This document shows positions 1 to 8,876 of a stretch of DNA of 64,000 nt, piece after piece (position 1 is the stretch's first letter; each line of letters starts with the position of its first letter). The DNA comes from Cupriavidus necator (GTDB taxonomy: Bacteria > Pseudomonadota > Gammaproteobacteria > Burkholderiales > Burkholderiaceae). Location of the stretch: the NCBI RefSeq assembly GCF_013141915.1, contig NZ_SROX01000020.1, positions 85,385 through 149,384 on the forward strand, in the 5' to 3' direction. The translations under genes were made by a program, and so were the position numbers. The notes below the pieces were generated by a model. The model did no database searches, had not been told where the DNA came from, and worked only from the letters and a program-made list of their open reading frames with translations.

Positions 1-190
1 CCCCATACCATCTTGCGGCCTTTCTGCCCCGGTGCAGCCACAGCGAGCCCGTCCTCTGCACGGCGCCCGCGAGGTTTTGCCGCGCCGGTTGTCCGCTGCC
101 GCGAAACCCCGTGGCAGACCAGTTCGCCGAACTCCACCACGACGCTTCAGACCGATGATTGGGAAACGCTTGCCAGCCGATTGCCATGCC
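1..190. other. Left edge, no gene recognised
   Basis: No protein family or RNA is recognisable before the first gene. Reading frames here are short and look like by-products of high GC content. The segment probably holds the promoter of the CAP-domain lipoprotein gene, but I see no convincing -35/-10 pair. Confidence 0.4.
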
Positions 191-1312
191 ATGCCGTCGC
201 GCCGCGCGCGGCACACCACGCTGGCCCTGACCACGCTCTGTACCGCCGCGGTGCTGGCCCTGGCCGCCTGCGGCGGCGGCGATGGCGGCGACGGTGGCGC
301 GCCCGCTGGCGGCCAGAGCGGAGCCACGTCTGCGTCCCCGACATCCCCCACCGGTTCTACGCTCACCACGGCGGGGGCCTGCTATACCGTCAGCGGTCCG
401 GTGCCTGCCGCCGCATCGGGCAGCGGCGTCTCGCTGCTGCCGGCGCGCGGCAGCGCGGTCAGCGACTATCGCGTGCTGGACGAGCCGCGCACCGCGGGCC
501 TGTGCTATGCCAACTATCGTCGCGAGCAGGCGGGCCTGCCGCCGCTGGCCCCGCGCGACCCGCTCAACGCTGCCGCACAGGCCCACACGGACTATATGCT
601 GGCCAACGCCACGTTGACGCACGATGAGAGCAGCGCCAATCCGGGCTACACCGGCGCCACCGCCGATGAGCGCATCCAGGCCGCCTATCCTACCGACGCC
701 ACCGCCGAAGTGGTGGCCGGCGCCAACCGCTGGACCTCGCTGGCCAATGCGCAGCTGTCGATGTCGCCCAAGGATGCACTGGTGTCGGACCTGGTGGATG
801 CGCCGTTCCACCGCGCCGCGCTGCTGGGCAGCTATGGCTCGGCCGGCAGCGGCTTTGCCGAGCGCGTCGGCGCCAACGGCAGCGGCACTTCAGCCAGCTA
901 CTACCAGACCGTCGACCTCGCCGACCCGATCAAGGGTGGCAGCGACAACCAGATGGTGGCCTATCCGTTCGACGGCCAGAACGACGTGCCGGTCAACTGG
1001 GTCAACACGGAAAGCCCCAATCCGGCACCGGGCTATGAAAGCCACACCATGGGCTACCCGGTATCGCTACAGGCGATCAATACCTCGCTGCAGTTCGATG
1101 CCGACAACTTCGTCATTACTGATGCGCAAGGCAACAACGTCGACTGCATCAAGGTCGACAGCCGCTCCTCGGGCCTGAGCAGCGCGGCGCACGGCCTGGC
1201 GTTGTGCACGCCGGTAGCGCCACTGGCGAGCCAGCAGCGCTATACCGTGCGGGTGACGGGCCGGCTTGGGGCGCAGCCGGTGGACCTGAGCTGGTCGTTC
1301 ACCACGCGCTGA
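191..1312 (+). CDS. CAP/SCP-domain lipoprotein
   Basis: This is a predicted lipoprotein of about 373 residues. An arginine-containing N-region and a hydrophobic stretch lead to a lipobox (LAAC) near residue 27, followed by a glycine/aspartate-rich linker. The middle carries a CAP (SCP/PR-1-like) domain: an NYRREQAGLPPL segment, then an alanine-rich helix with HTDYML and THDESS, the usual start of this fold in bacterial secreted proteins. The last ~120 residues look like a separate beta-rich domain ending in a WSFTTR strand. The start at 191 gives a normal-length signal peptide; an in-frame ATG at 155 would lengthen it by 12 residues, and neither has a clear Shine-Dalgarno. The family assignment is solid, but the substrate or partner is unknown; bacterial CAP proteins are poorly characterised. 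Confidence 0.8.
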   Translation: MPSRRARHTTLALTTLCTAAVLALAACGGGDGGDGGAPAGGQSGATSASPTSPTGSTLTTAGACYTVSGPVPAAASGSGVSLLPARGSAVSDYRVLDEPRTAGLCYANYRREQAGLPPLAPRDPLNAAAQAHTDYMLANATLTHDESSANPGYTGATADERIQAAYPTDATAEVVAGANRWTSLANAQLSMSPKDALVSDLVDAPFHRAALLGSYGSAGSGFAERVGANGSGTSASYYQTVDLADPIKGGSDNQMVAYPFDGQNDVPVNWVNTESPNPAPGYESHTMGYPVSLQAINTSLQFDADNFVITDAQGNNVDCIKVDSRSSGLSSAAHGLALCTPVAPLASQQRYTVRVTGRLGAQPVDLSWSFTTR

Positions 1313-1567
1313 CCCTTGCGCCAGCGCCTGCGGCGCCGCTGCGCGGGGTTGCATGCTGTTCTCCTAAGTGAAGTGGCCGCGGGCAGGTGGCCGGCACGAC
1401 GGCCTGTCGATGAAACCGGCCACCCCCAGCCGGCGCGGTTGAGGCGGGCGAAATATACTTTTCTCGCCGCCCGGTGCCAGGCCGGATAGGGCGAATGCCA
1501 GACTTTCGCCTCCCGGGATGCCCGGATCGCCACTACAATCGTTTGATCCTTTTCCCGGAGATACCGC

Positions 1568-3448
1568 ATGGCTCACCCTGACCTCACTTCGATGGCATGG
1601 CGCGGCGCGCTGGCGCTGGCCCTGTCTGCGCTGCTCGGTGCCTGTGGTACCCCGGGCGCAGGCACGGCCACGCCGGCCGCTGCCGCTGCGCCCGCGGCTG
1701 CGACCCCGCCCGCGGCGATGCCGCCTGCGCCGGAAGTGGCCTCGGGCTACCGCCCCGGCATTGCCACCGTCTACGCGCAGCGCCATATGGCAGCCGCGGC
1801 CAACCCGCTCGCCACCGAGGCCGGGCGCGCCATGCTGCGCCAGGGCGGCTCGGCGATCGATGCCGCCATCGCCATGCAGGCGGTGCTGACGCTGGTCGAG
1901 CCGCAGGCCACCGGCATTGGCGGCGGCGCGTTCATCATGTACTGGGACGGCAAGAACGTGCAGGCCTTCGACGGCCGCGAGACCGCTCCCGCAGGCGCCA
2001 CCGAAAACCTGTTCATGCGCCCGGACGGCAAGCCGATGGCGTTCAGCGAGGCCCAGATCGGCGGGCGCTCGGTCGGCACGCCGGGCGTGATGCGCGCGCT
2101 GGAGATGGTCCACCGCAAGCACGGCCGCCTGCCCTGGGCCAGGCTGTTCCAGCCCGCCATCGACCTGGCGGAGAAAGGCTTCCCGATCTCGCAGCGGCTC
2201 TACACGCAGGTCGCGGCCGACAAGTTCCTGGCCGGTTCGCCGGAGATGGCCGCCTACTTCCTCGATGCCCAGGGCAAACCCAAGCCGGCCGGCACGGTGC
2301 TGAAGAACCCGAAGCTGGCACAGACGCTGCGCGACCTTGCGCGCCGCGGCGCCGGCGTGCTCTACGGCGGCCCGATCGCGCGCGATATCGTGGCAAAGGT
2401 GAACAGCGGCAGCAATGCCGGCTCGCTGTCGCTGGCCGACCTGGGCAGCTACCGCGCCAAGCAGCGCGTGCCGGTGTGCACCGACTACAAGCGCTGGAAG
2501 ATCTGCGGCATGCCGCCGCCGTCGTCGGGCGGCATCGCCATCGCGCAGATCCTCGGCACGCTGCAGGCGCTGGAAACCAGGAACCCCAAATACGCGCTCG
2601 CCGCGCTCAAGCCGCAGGCCGTGAACACTCCGGCGGTGCTGGAGGCCCATCCTGACGCCGTCCATGCGATTGCTGAGGCCGATCGCCTGGCTTATGCCGA
2701 CCGCGGCCTGTACGTCGCCGATGCGGACTTCGTGCCGGTCGACGTCAGCGGCATGGTCAACCCGTCTTACCTCGCCGCGCGCGCCGAACTGATCGGCGAG
2801 CAAAGCATGGGCAAGGCCCAGCCGGGTACCCCGCCAGGCGCCACGGTGGCCTACGCGCCGGACCGCTCGCCGCCGCGCATTTCCACCTCGCAGATCGTCG
2901 CTGTCGACGATCGCGGCGGCGCCATCTCGATGACCACCACGATCGAGTCGTACTTCGGCTCGCATCTGATGGTGCGCGGCTTCATGCTGAACAACCAGCT
3001 GACCGATTTCTCGTTCGTGCCCAGCGAAAACGGCAAGCCGGTGGCCAACCGCGTGCAGCCGGGCAAGCGCCCGCGTTCGTCGATGGCGCCGACGCTGGTG
3101 TTCGACCGCGAGAGCGGCCAGCTGGTGGCGACGGTCGGCTCGCCGGGCGGCTCGCAGATCATCGAGTACGTATCCAAGACGCTGGTCGGCATGCTTGACT
3201 GGAACCTGGATCCGCAGGCGGCGATCGGCATGGGCAACTTCGGCAGCCGCAACGGCCCCACCGAAGTGGAGCAGGGCCTGGTGTCGCCCGGCCTGGTGCA
3301 GGCGCTGCAGCAGCGTGGCCACCAGGTGGCGGCGATCGAGATGACTAGCGGCACGCAGGCTATCGTGCGCCGCCAGGGACCGGACGGGAAGACGGTGTGG
3401 GCCGGCGGCGCGGATCCGCGGCGTGAGGGGGTGGCGCTGGGGGATTGA
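1568..3448 (+). CDS. ggt: Gamma-glutamyltransferase, predicted lipoprotein
   Basis: Gamma-glutamyltransferase hydrolyses or transpeptidates the gamma-glutamyl bond of glutathione in the cell envelope. The 626-residue precursor has a lipobox (LLGAC) near residue 26 and an Ala/Pro-rich linker, so it is probably membrane-anchored. The N-terminal hydrolase region contains a glycine-rich GIGGGAF segment. The self-cleavage nucleophile is most likely Thr440 in ISTSQIVAVD, which aligns with the TTHYSVVD start of the E. coli small subunit. It is followed by the conserved MLNNQLTDFSF and GSPGGSQII oxyanion segment, so cleavage would give about 439 and 187 residues. The ATG has a GGAG Shine-Dalgarno, and a TACAAT -10-like hexamer lies at 1534-1539. 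It appears monocistronic. Confidence is high for the family; lipoprotein status is inferred. Confidence 0.93.
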   Translation: MAHPDLTSMAWRGALALALSALLGACGTPGAGTATPAAAAAPAAATPPAAMPPAPEVASGYRPGIATVYAQRHMAAAANPLATEAGRAMLRQGGSAIDAAIAMQAVLTLVEPQATGIGGGAFIMYWDGKNVQAFDGRETAPAGATENLFMRPDGKPMAFSEAQIGGRSVGTPGVMRALEMVHRKHGRLPWARLFQPAIDLAEKGFPISQRLYTQVAADKFLAGSPEMAAYFLDAQGKPKPAGTVLKNPKLAQTLRDLARRGAGVLYGGPIARDIVAKVNSGSNAGSLSLADLGSYRAKQRVPVCTDYKRWKICGMPPPSSGGIAIAQILGTLQALETRNPKYALAALKPQAVNTPAVLEAHPDAVHAIAEADRLAYADRGLYVADADFVPVDVSGMVNPSYLAARAELIGEQSMGKAQPGTPPGATVAYAPDRSPPRISTSQIVAVDDRGGAISMTTTIESYFGSHLMVRGFMLNNQLTDFSFVPSENGKPVANRVQPGKRPRSSMAPTLVFDRESGQLVATVGSPGGSQIIEYVSKTLVGMLDWNLDPQAAIGMGNFGSRNGPTEVEQGLVSPGLVQALQQRGHQVAAIEMTSGTQAIVRRQGPDGKTVWAGGADPRREGVALGD

Positions 3449-3531
3449 GTGCGCTGGCGCGCGAGGTCACCAGGACGAAAGCCTGGAATGGCGTCGGTCG
3501 GTCGTCACCGTCCGGATCGAGCTATTCCCGG

Positions 3532-4281
3532 CTATGCGTCCATATAGCTCTGGTATTCGTACCGCGCGCCGAGAACTCGGGCAATCTCTGTCAGCGCGGC
3601 AGCGATGGCCTGGGAGCGCGAGTCTGAACGGCTGAGCAACAGTTCGAATCGGCTCGACCGATAGAGTTCGGCGTTCGTACCCGGCGGCCGGTCCCGGGCG
3701 GCAACCTTGAACTCGATCTCCACCTCGTAGTAGCCACTGCCCTTGGCCGGAAGGACGTCGGTGAAATGCACTGCGCAGATCACCCAGTAGCGGAAGCGGA
3801 AACTTTCGTTGCCGAGCCGGAATCCGGACCAGGCAAGGTCCCGCGAGCGGAACACCACGAGCGCATCGTGCGCATGCGTCGTCGCATCGTGCTGATCCGC
3901 CAGTTCCATGCCGGAAACCATTGCGGCATCGGAACCATCGCTGCCGGTCTCGACTTCAAGATATTTGTCGATCGTCGCCATCAGGTCTTCATAGAAGCGG
4001 CGGGTGGCTTCGCGCCGGCCTTCCGCCTCGTCCGTCAGCAGCAGCCGTTTGAAGCGCGCCCGCTCTCCGAGCTGGAGTGGCACTTCAGGTCGTTGGTGGG
4101 GTGTCTCTTCAGCGGGGGCAGTAGCGAGCATGCCAGTGACGCGATCCGAAACCCAGAACAGCAAGGCTGACTGCAGGGCCGGCACCACGATCAGGGTGGC
4201 CAGGCCGGCGAGGGCGCCATAGTCTGACCAGACCATCGACGCTGCGATGGCGGCAGGGAGCAAGTAGTAAAGCCAGAACAT
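3532..4281 (-). CDS. Hypothetical membrane protein with cytosolic domain
   Basis: I do not recognise this 249-residue protein. Two hydrophobic helices span about residues 2-18 and 22-45 (WLYYLLPAAIAASM; ALAGLATLIVVPAL), followed by a soluble, charged C-terminal region of ~200 residues with no motif I can name. It resembles an orphan accessory membrane protein with a large cytoplasmic tail. Its base composition looks somewhat less GC-biased than the neighbouring housekeeping genes, which could indicate a different history; this is an impression, not a calculation. It is convergent with ggt (83 bp between the stops) and has no obvious operon partner. No signal peptidase site is evident. Confidence 0.65.
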   Translation of the reverse strand: MFWLYYLLPAAIAASMVWSDYGALAGLATLIVVPALQSALLFWVSDRVTGMLATAPAEETPHQRPEVPLQLGERARFKRLLLTDEAEGRREATRRFYEDLMATIDKYLEVETGSDGSDAAMVSGMELADQHDATTHAHDALVVFRSRDLAWSGFRLGNESFRFRYWVICAVHFTDVLPAKGSGYYEVEIEFKVAARDRPPGTNAELYRSSRFELLLSRSDSRSQAIAAALTEIARVLGARYEYQSYMDA

Positions 4282-4346
4282 CCTGCGATTTCATTGCTTC
4301 TGTGGATTCTGGCGATTATGCCGGGCTTTGCCGCGCCGAAAAGAAA

Positions 4347-4380
4347 ACGCCCCTGCAAGCCTGCAGGCTTGCAGGGGCGT
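4347..4380 (-). terminator. Intrinsic terminator of the acyl-CoA operon
   Basis: A perfect 15-bp inverted repeat (arms 4347-4361 and 4366-4380, loop TGCA) lies just after the phosphotransferase stop. On the minus strand it is followed by a T-rich run (TTTTCTTTT). It should end the leftward operon that starts with the 3-hydroxyacyl-CoA dehydrogenase gene. Confidence 0.88.
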
Positions 4381-4407
4381 AGCGATGGATCGCTCCGGCC
4401 TCAGACT

Positions 4408-5484
4408 TCAGCCCTTCGCCTTCTTCGCATACTCCCATCCCATCTCGGCCATCGGCCGCGCGCGCTTGCCCGCGTCGGTGGCCTGCGCCGACGACGCGGT
4501 GCCGTCGACCACGCGCTTCATGATGCCCTGCAGGATGCCGGCGATGCGGAACATGCTGAAGGCCAGGTAGAAGTTCCAGTCGCCGGTGATGGGGCGCCCG
4601 GTGCGCTGCTCGTACAGGCGGCGGTAGCTGGCTTCGTCGGGGATGCCAAGGGCGGCGAAATCCAGGCCGGCGATGCCGCGGAACTGGCCCGGCGCGATAT
4701 GCCAGCTCATGCAGTGGTAGCTGAAGTCGGCCATCGGATGGCCCAGCGTTGACAGCTCCCAGTCCAGCACCGCCAGCACGCGCGGCTCGGTCGGATGGAA
4801 CATCAGGTTGTCGAGCCGGTAGTCGCCATGCACGATCGAGGTCAGGTCGGCGTCTTGCTGCGGGATGTGCTGCGGCAGCCAGTCCATCAGCGCGTCCATC
4901 GCCGGGATCGATTCGGTCTCGGACAGCTTGTACTGCTTGGTCCAGCGCTCGATCTGGCGCTGGAAGTAGTTGCCGGGCTTGCCGTAGTCGCCCAGGCCGA
5001 TGGCGTTGTAGTCCACCGAGTGCAGCGCGGCGATGACGCGGTTCATCTCGTCATAGATGGCGCTGCGCTCGGCCGGGCTCATGCCGGGCAGCGACTGGTC
5101 CCACAGCACACGGCCGGCGACGAATTCCATGATGTAGAAGGCGCGCCCGATCACGGATTCGTCCTCGCATAGCGCATACATGCGCGCCACCGGCACATCG
5201 CTGCCGGCCAGCGCCGCCATCACGCGGTATTCGCGCTCGATCGCATGCGCCGACGGCAGCAGCTTGCTCTTGGGGCCCGGCTTGGCGCGCATCACGTAAG
5301 TCTGGCCCGGTGTGACCAGCTTGAAGGTCGGGTTGGACTGGCCGCCCTTGAACTGCTCCACGGTCAGCGGGCCGGCGAAGCCGTCCACGTGCTGGCGCAT
5401 CCAGGCTTCCAGCGCGGCGGTGTCGAAGCGCTGCTGGTCGGACACCGGGCGCGTGCCCTCGAAGTGCGATACGTTGCTCGTCAT
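4408..5484 (-). CDS. ACAD10-like aminoglycoside phosphotransferase family kinase
   Basis: This 358-residue protein has the choline/aminoglycoside kinase fold as found in the kinase domain of ACAD10-type acyl-CoA dehydrogenases. The nucleotide-binding N-lobe contains the FKGGQSNPTFK glycine loop and an RAKPGPK strand. The catalytic loop IVHGDYRLDNLMFHP carries Asp and Asn, and AVLDWELSTLGHP carries the metal-binding Asp. These homologues are thought to phosphorylate 4-hydroxyacyl-CoA or related intermediates on the way into beta-oxidation; here that is inference, supported by crotonase and 3-hydroxyacyl-CoA dehydrogenase genes in the same operon. The ATG at 5484 is preferred over one 14 codons upstream because it has a GGAG Shine-Dalgarno. 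It is the last gene of the operon, before a strong terminator. Confidence 0.88.
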   Translation of the reverse strand: MTSNVSHFEGTRPVSDQQRFDTAALEAWMRQHVDGFAGPLTVEQFKGGQSNPTFKLVTPGQTYVMRAKPGPKSKLLPSAHAIEREYRVMAALAGSDVPVARMYALCEDESVIGRAFYIMEFVAGRVLWDQSLPGMSPAERSAIYDEMNRVIAALHSVDYNAIGLGDYGKPGNYFQRQIERWTKQYKLSETESIPAMDALMDWLPQHIPQQDADLTSIVHGDYRLDNLMFHPTEPRVLAVLDWELSTLGHPMADFSYHCMSWHIAPGQFRGIAGLDFAALGIPDEASYRRLYEQRTGRPITGDWNFYLAFSMFRIAGILQGIMKRVVDGTASSAQATDAGKRARPMAEMGWEYAKKAKG

Positions 5485-5538
5485 GCTGTCTCCGTTGGTT
5501 TTCTGTCGGGTTCGATGAGGAATCAAGGGCCGTGAACG

Positions 5539-6267
5539 TCAGCCGGTCGGCTGCCGTCCGCGCAAATACTGGTGCAGCAGCACTTCCATGGTGGTGTGGC
5601 GCGAGCCGCTATGCACCGGCGTGGGCGGCGAGTAGTTGGTCATGCGCACCACCCAGTCGAGCGGGCCGTCGCCCATGTCGAGCACGTTGATGCAGCCGGC
5701 GGTCTGCAGCAGCGAGCCGAAGAACACGCGCCGCCCGCAGCTGATGGCCTGCGACAGGATGGCGCGGTTGGTGCCGCCATGCAGCACCATCAGCACGGTA
5801 TCCCAGTCGGGGTCGTCGCGCAGTCGCGCCAGCGCGGGCAGCACGCGGTCCAGGAAGGCGCCGATGGTCTCGCCGTTGAGAAAGCGCTTGTGCTCGGGCA
5901 CTTCGCCTTCGAAGGCGCCGACGAAGGCGTCGCGCAAGTCTTCGCTGGCAATCGCGGACAAGTCGCCACCGCGAATTTCCTGCAGCGCGGGCCAGACCTC
6001 GGGAACGATGCCGTCCATCTGCGGCAGCTCCGCCAGCACGCGCTCGGCGGTTTCCACCGTGCGCGGCAGGCCGCTGACAATGACACGGTCGAAGCGGACC
6101 TGCTCGGCGGCAAAGGCGCGGCCGGCGGCGGTGGCCTGCATGCGGCCGGTCTCGTTCAGGGGCACCATCTCGGGCAGGCTGGTGCGGCGCCCGGCCTCGT
6201 CGAAGTAGGAAACGGCACCATGCCGCGTCAGGTAGATGCGGCGACGCGAGGACGGCGGCAATTCCAT
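5539..6267 (-). CDS. Histidine phosphatase family (phosphoglycerate mutase-like) protein
   Basis: This 242-residue member of the histidine phosphatase superfamily has the RHG signature at residues 15-17 (YLTRHGAVSY), where His16 would be the phospho-acceptor. The second arginine-containing motif is VSGLPRTVETAE, and the late catalytic histidine lies in VLMVLHGGTNR. The start at 6267 has an AAGGAG Shine-Dalgarno; a longer in-frame extension upstream lacks protein-like character. It sits between a crotonase gene and a kinase-fold gene with gaps of about 55-70 bp, in an acyl-CoA operon. A phosphatase next to an ACAD10-like kinase could remove phosphate from a phospho-intermediate, but the substrate cannot be read from the sequence. 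Confidence 0.88.
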   Translation of the reverse strand: MELPPSSRRRIYLTRHGAVSYFDEAGRRTSLPEMVPLNETGRMQATAAGRAFAAEQVRFDRVIVSGLPRTVETAERVLAELPQMDGIVPEVWPALQEIRGGDLSAIASEDLRDAFVGAFEGEVPEHKRFLNGETIGAFLDRVLPALARLRDDPDWDTVLMVLHGGTNRAILSQAISCGRRVFFGSLLQTAGCINVLDMGDGPLDWVVRMTNYSPPTPVHSGSRHTTMEVLLHQYLRGRQPTG

Positions 6268-6334
6268 GCGTGTCTCCTTGCTGTGTCGGCATGCCCGTCT
6301 GGCGCGGACTGGCCGTCGTGATGATCCGGGCGGA

Positions 6335-7114
6335 TCAGCGGTACTGCGGCTTGCGCTTCTCCAGGAAGGCGCTGATGCCTTCGCCGCCGTCGGGGTGATG
6401 CAACGCGGCGACGAAGCTGTCGCGCTCGGCCAGCAAATGCTCGGCGCGCGAAGCGGTGGCGGCATGGTTGATCAGCGCCTTGATGCGGCCCACCGCATGC
6501 GGCGACTGCCGCGCCAGACCCGCCGCCAGGCGCAGCGCCTCGTCCAGGGCCTGGCCCGGCTCGGTGACGCGGTTGACCAGCCCGAACTGCGCCAGCCGGC
6601 CGGCGTCGACCGGCTTGCCTTCCATCATCAGCTCGCTGGCCAGCGGCCGCGGCAGCGCACGCGCGATCTCGTACGAGCCGCCGCCGTCGGGCGTCAGGCC
6701 CACCGAGACGTAGGCCATCACGAACTTCGCATCGCTGGCCGCCACCACGAAGTCGCAGGCCAGCACCACCGAGAAGCCCGCGCCCGCCGCCGCGCCTTCC
6801 ACCGCCGCGATGATCGGCTTGGGAAACGCGTGCAGGGACTCGATCCAGCCGTTCAGCAGCGCAATGCTGGCGGCCTGCACCTCGGGCGGCTGGCTGCGGT
6901 TGCCCAGCAGCCGGTTGAGGTTGCCGCCGGCGCAGAAGATGCCGTCCGCGCCGGTGATGATCACCGCGCGCAGCGAGTCATCCGCCGCCGCCTGTTCCAG
7001 CGCCTGCTGCGAGGCCGCGTAGATATCCGGGTGCAGCGCGTTGCGTGCCTCGGGGTTCGAGATGGTCAGTACCAGCGTCGAATCGACGCGGCTGGAAAGC
7101 AGCTGTGCGGGCAT
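6335..7114 (-). CDS. Crotonase-family enoyl-CoA hydratase/isomerase, PaaG-like
   Basis: This 259-residue crotonase-fold enzyme acts on acyl-CoA thioesters in the cytoplasm. Oxyanion-hole segments are GIFCAGGNL (about 59-67) and VEGAAAGAGF (105-114). The two catalytic glutamates of classical enoyl-CoA hydratase are absent: the equivalent positions are Ser115 (GAGFSVV) and Tyr135 (MAYVSVG). An aspartate in GLTPDGGGS (Asp143) occupies the catalytic position used by PaaG and enoyl-CoA isomerases. I therefore favour an isomerase or oxepin-CoA-type activity over simple hydration. It lies 51 bp downstream of the 3-hydroxyacyl-CoA dehydrogenase gene in the same operon. Confidence is high for the fold and moderate for the reaction. 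Confidence 0.88.
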   Translation of the reverse strand: MPAQLLSSRVDSTLVLTISNPEARNALHPDIYAASQQALEQAAADDSLRAVIITGADGIFCAGGNLNRLLGNRSQPPEVQAASIALLNGWIESLHAFPKPIIAAVEGAAAGAGFSVVLACDFVVAASDAKFVMAYVSVGLTPDGGGSYEIARALPRPLASELMMEGKPVDAGRLAQFGLVNRVTEPGQALDEALRLAAGLARQSPHAVGRIKALINHAATASRAEHLLAERDSFVAALHHPDGGEGISAFLEKRKPQYR

Positions 7115-7165
7115 GGGTGTGGCTCGGTGGGGCGTGCTGTGGGGGCGGCCGCGACGGCGGACGGC

Positions 7166-8689
7166 TTACTGCTCTTCGGCCAGCAGCGACAGGCCCAGGC
7201 CGGCACGGCGCCACAGCCACGGGCTCGGGCGGTAGCGCATGTCGCCGGTCAGCGCTTCCATGTTGCGCAGCGTCTCGAGCACCAGTTGCGGGCCGACCGC
7301 GTCGCCGAGCGCCAGCGGGCCCTTGGGGTAGCCCAAGCCGAGGTTCACGGCGAGGTCGATGTCCGCCGGCGTGGCGATGCGCTGCTGCGCGATATCGCTG
7401 GCGATGTTGATGATGCAGCAGAGCACGCGCTGGGCGACAAAGCCGGCCGAGTCGCGGATCACCGTGACCGGCACGCCGTCGCTGGCAAACAGGCCGTGCG
7501 CGGCGTCGCGCGCGGCGGCGCTGGTGGCCGGCGTGGTCATCAGCGTGCGGCGCTTGGTCGCCTCGAACGGCAGCAGCGTGTCGATGGCGACGGTGCGGGC
7601 CGGGTCCAGGCCCTGCTGCAGCGCGCTGGTGGTGGCGTCCAGGCCCAGCGGCGTGACGATGATCAACGCGTCGGCCGAGGGCTGGTTGCCGCCTTCCGGG
7701 GTCACGCCCAGCGCGCCCAGCAGCTTCGTCACCATGGCATGGCCACGCTCGCTGGCGTGGCTGACCCAGACGCTCGACGGGCGCGCGGCCGGCACGGCGG
7801 CGGCGGCCGGCACTTGTTTCTGGCCATCGGCGTAGGCATAGAAGCCGGCGCCAGCCTTGCGGCCGATCAGGCCGCCGACCGCGCGGATCGCGGTGATCGG
7901 CGACGGCCGGTAGCGCGGTTCCTGGTAGAACTGGTTGTAGATCGATTCCATCACCGGATGCGACACGTCCAGCCCGGTCAGGTCCATCAGTTCGAACGGC
8001 CCCATGCGGAAGCCGGCCTGCTCGCGCATGATGTTGTCGATGTCGGCAAACTCGGCCACGCCTTCCTGCGCGGCCTTCAGGCCTTCGATATTCATGCCGC
8101 GGCCGGCATGGTTGACGATAAAGCCCGGCATGTCCTTGCAGCGCACCGGCGTATGGCCCATGCGGCGCGACAGCGCCATCAGCGCGTCACCCACGGCGGG
8201 GTTGCCGGACAGGCCGTCGATGACTTCAACCACCTTCATCAGCGGTACCGGGTTGAAGAAGTGGTAGCCGGCAATGCGGCCCGGGTGCTTCGCCCCGACG
8301 GCAATCGCGGTGATCGACAGCGACGAGGTGTTCGAGGCGATGATCGCGTCCGTGCGCAGGACCGCTTCCAGCTTCGCGATCAGGTCGCGCTTGACCTCCA
8401 GCTTCTCGACGATGGCTTCGAGCACCATGTCGCAGCCGGACAGGTCTTCGAGCGCGCCGCAGGGTTTGACGCGGGCCAGCGTGGCCTCGGCGTCGGCGGC
8501 GCTGATCTTGCCCTTGTCGGCCAACTTGGCCAGCGTGTCTTGCAGGTACTTGCGCGCGGCTTCCACCGCCTGCGGGTTGGCGTCGTACAGGTTGACGGTC
8601 AGGCCGGCCTGCGCGGCGATCTGTGCGATGCCCCGGCCCATGGCGCCGGTGCCGACGATACCCAGCGTATCGATGGTGAAAGTGCTCAT
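7166..8689 (-). CDS. 3-hydroxyacyl-CoA dehydrogenase, two-domain PaaH type
   Basis: This NAD-dependent 3-hydroxyacyl-CoA dehydrogenase of 507 residues oxidises 3-hydroxyacyl-CoA to 3-ketoacyl-CoA in beta-oxidation or phenylacetate-type catabolism. The NAD-binding motif is GIVGTGAMGRG (about 10-20). The catalytic histidine lies in IAGYHFFNPVPLMK, followed by the AGFRMGPFELMDLTG segment of the C-terminal helical domain. A second, related C-terminal domain (CKDMPGFIVNHAGRGMN, later SAGFVAQRVLCCI) explains the length above 500, as in the PaaH/PaaC subgroup. Three in-frame ATGs sit together at 8689, 8692 and 8701; I chose the one before STFTID. It is the first gene of the leftward operon and is divergent from the GST gene. 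Confidence 0.92.
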   Translation of the reverse strand: MSTFTIDTLGIVGTGAMGRGIAQIAAQAGLTVNLYDANPQAVEAARKYLQDTLAKLADKGKISAADAEATLARVKPCGALEDLSGCDMVLEAIVEKLEVKRDLIAKLEAVLRTDAIIASNTSSLSITAIAVGAKHPGRIAGYHFFNPVPLMKVVEVIDGLSGNPAVGDALMALSRRMGHTPVRCKDMPGFIVNHAGRGMNIEGLKAAQEGVAEFADIDNIMREQAGFRMGPFELMDLTGLDVSHPVMESIYNQFYQEPRYRPSPITAIRAVGGLIGRKAGAGFYAYADGQKQVPAAAAVPAARPSSVWVSHASERGHAMVTKLLGALGVTPEGGNQPSADALIIVTPLGLDATTSALQQGLDPARTVAIDTLLPFEATKRRTLMTTPATSAAARDAAHGLFASDGVPVTVIRDSAGFVAQRVLCCIINIASDIAQQRIATPADIDLAVNLGLGYPKGPLALGDAVGPQLVLETLRNMEALTGDMRYRPSPWLWRRAGLGLSLLAEEQ

Positions 8690-8876
8690 CATTCGTCCCA
8701 AAAGTTGTGGTTAAATTAGCACGATCGTACGTTTTTTGCACCTTCCGCGACAGATGGACAGGGCAGGCCGCGTGCGCTGATCGGCCAGCCGGTACACTGC
8801 AGGCCCCGGATGGTCCACAATCACCCGATCCACGCCGTGCGATGCGTGGACCTTTCCTATAACGGAGACAGACGAC

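Noticed and set aside
1439..1459. Promoter TTGAGG with TATACT upstream of ggt
   Set aside because: The spacer is only 9 bp, far from the usual 16-18 bp.
6236..8719. An 827-codon rightward frame across the acyl-CoA operon
   Set aside because: It spans three real genes on the opposite strand and is low-complexity.
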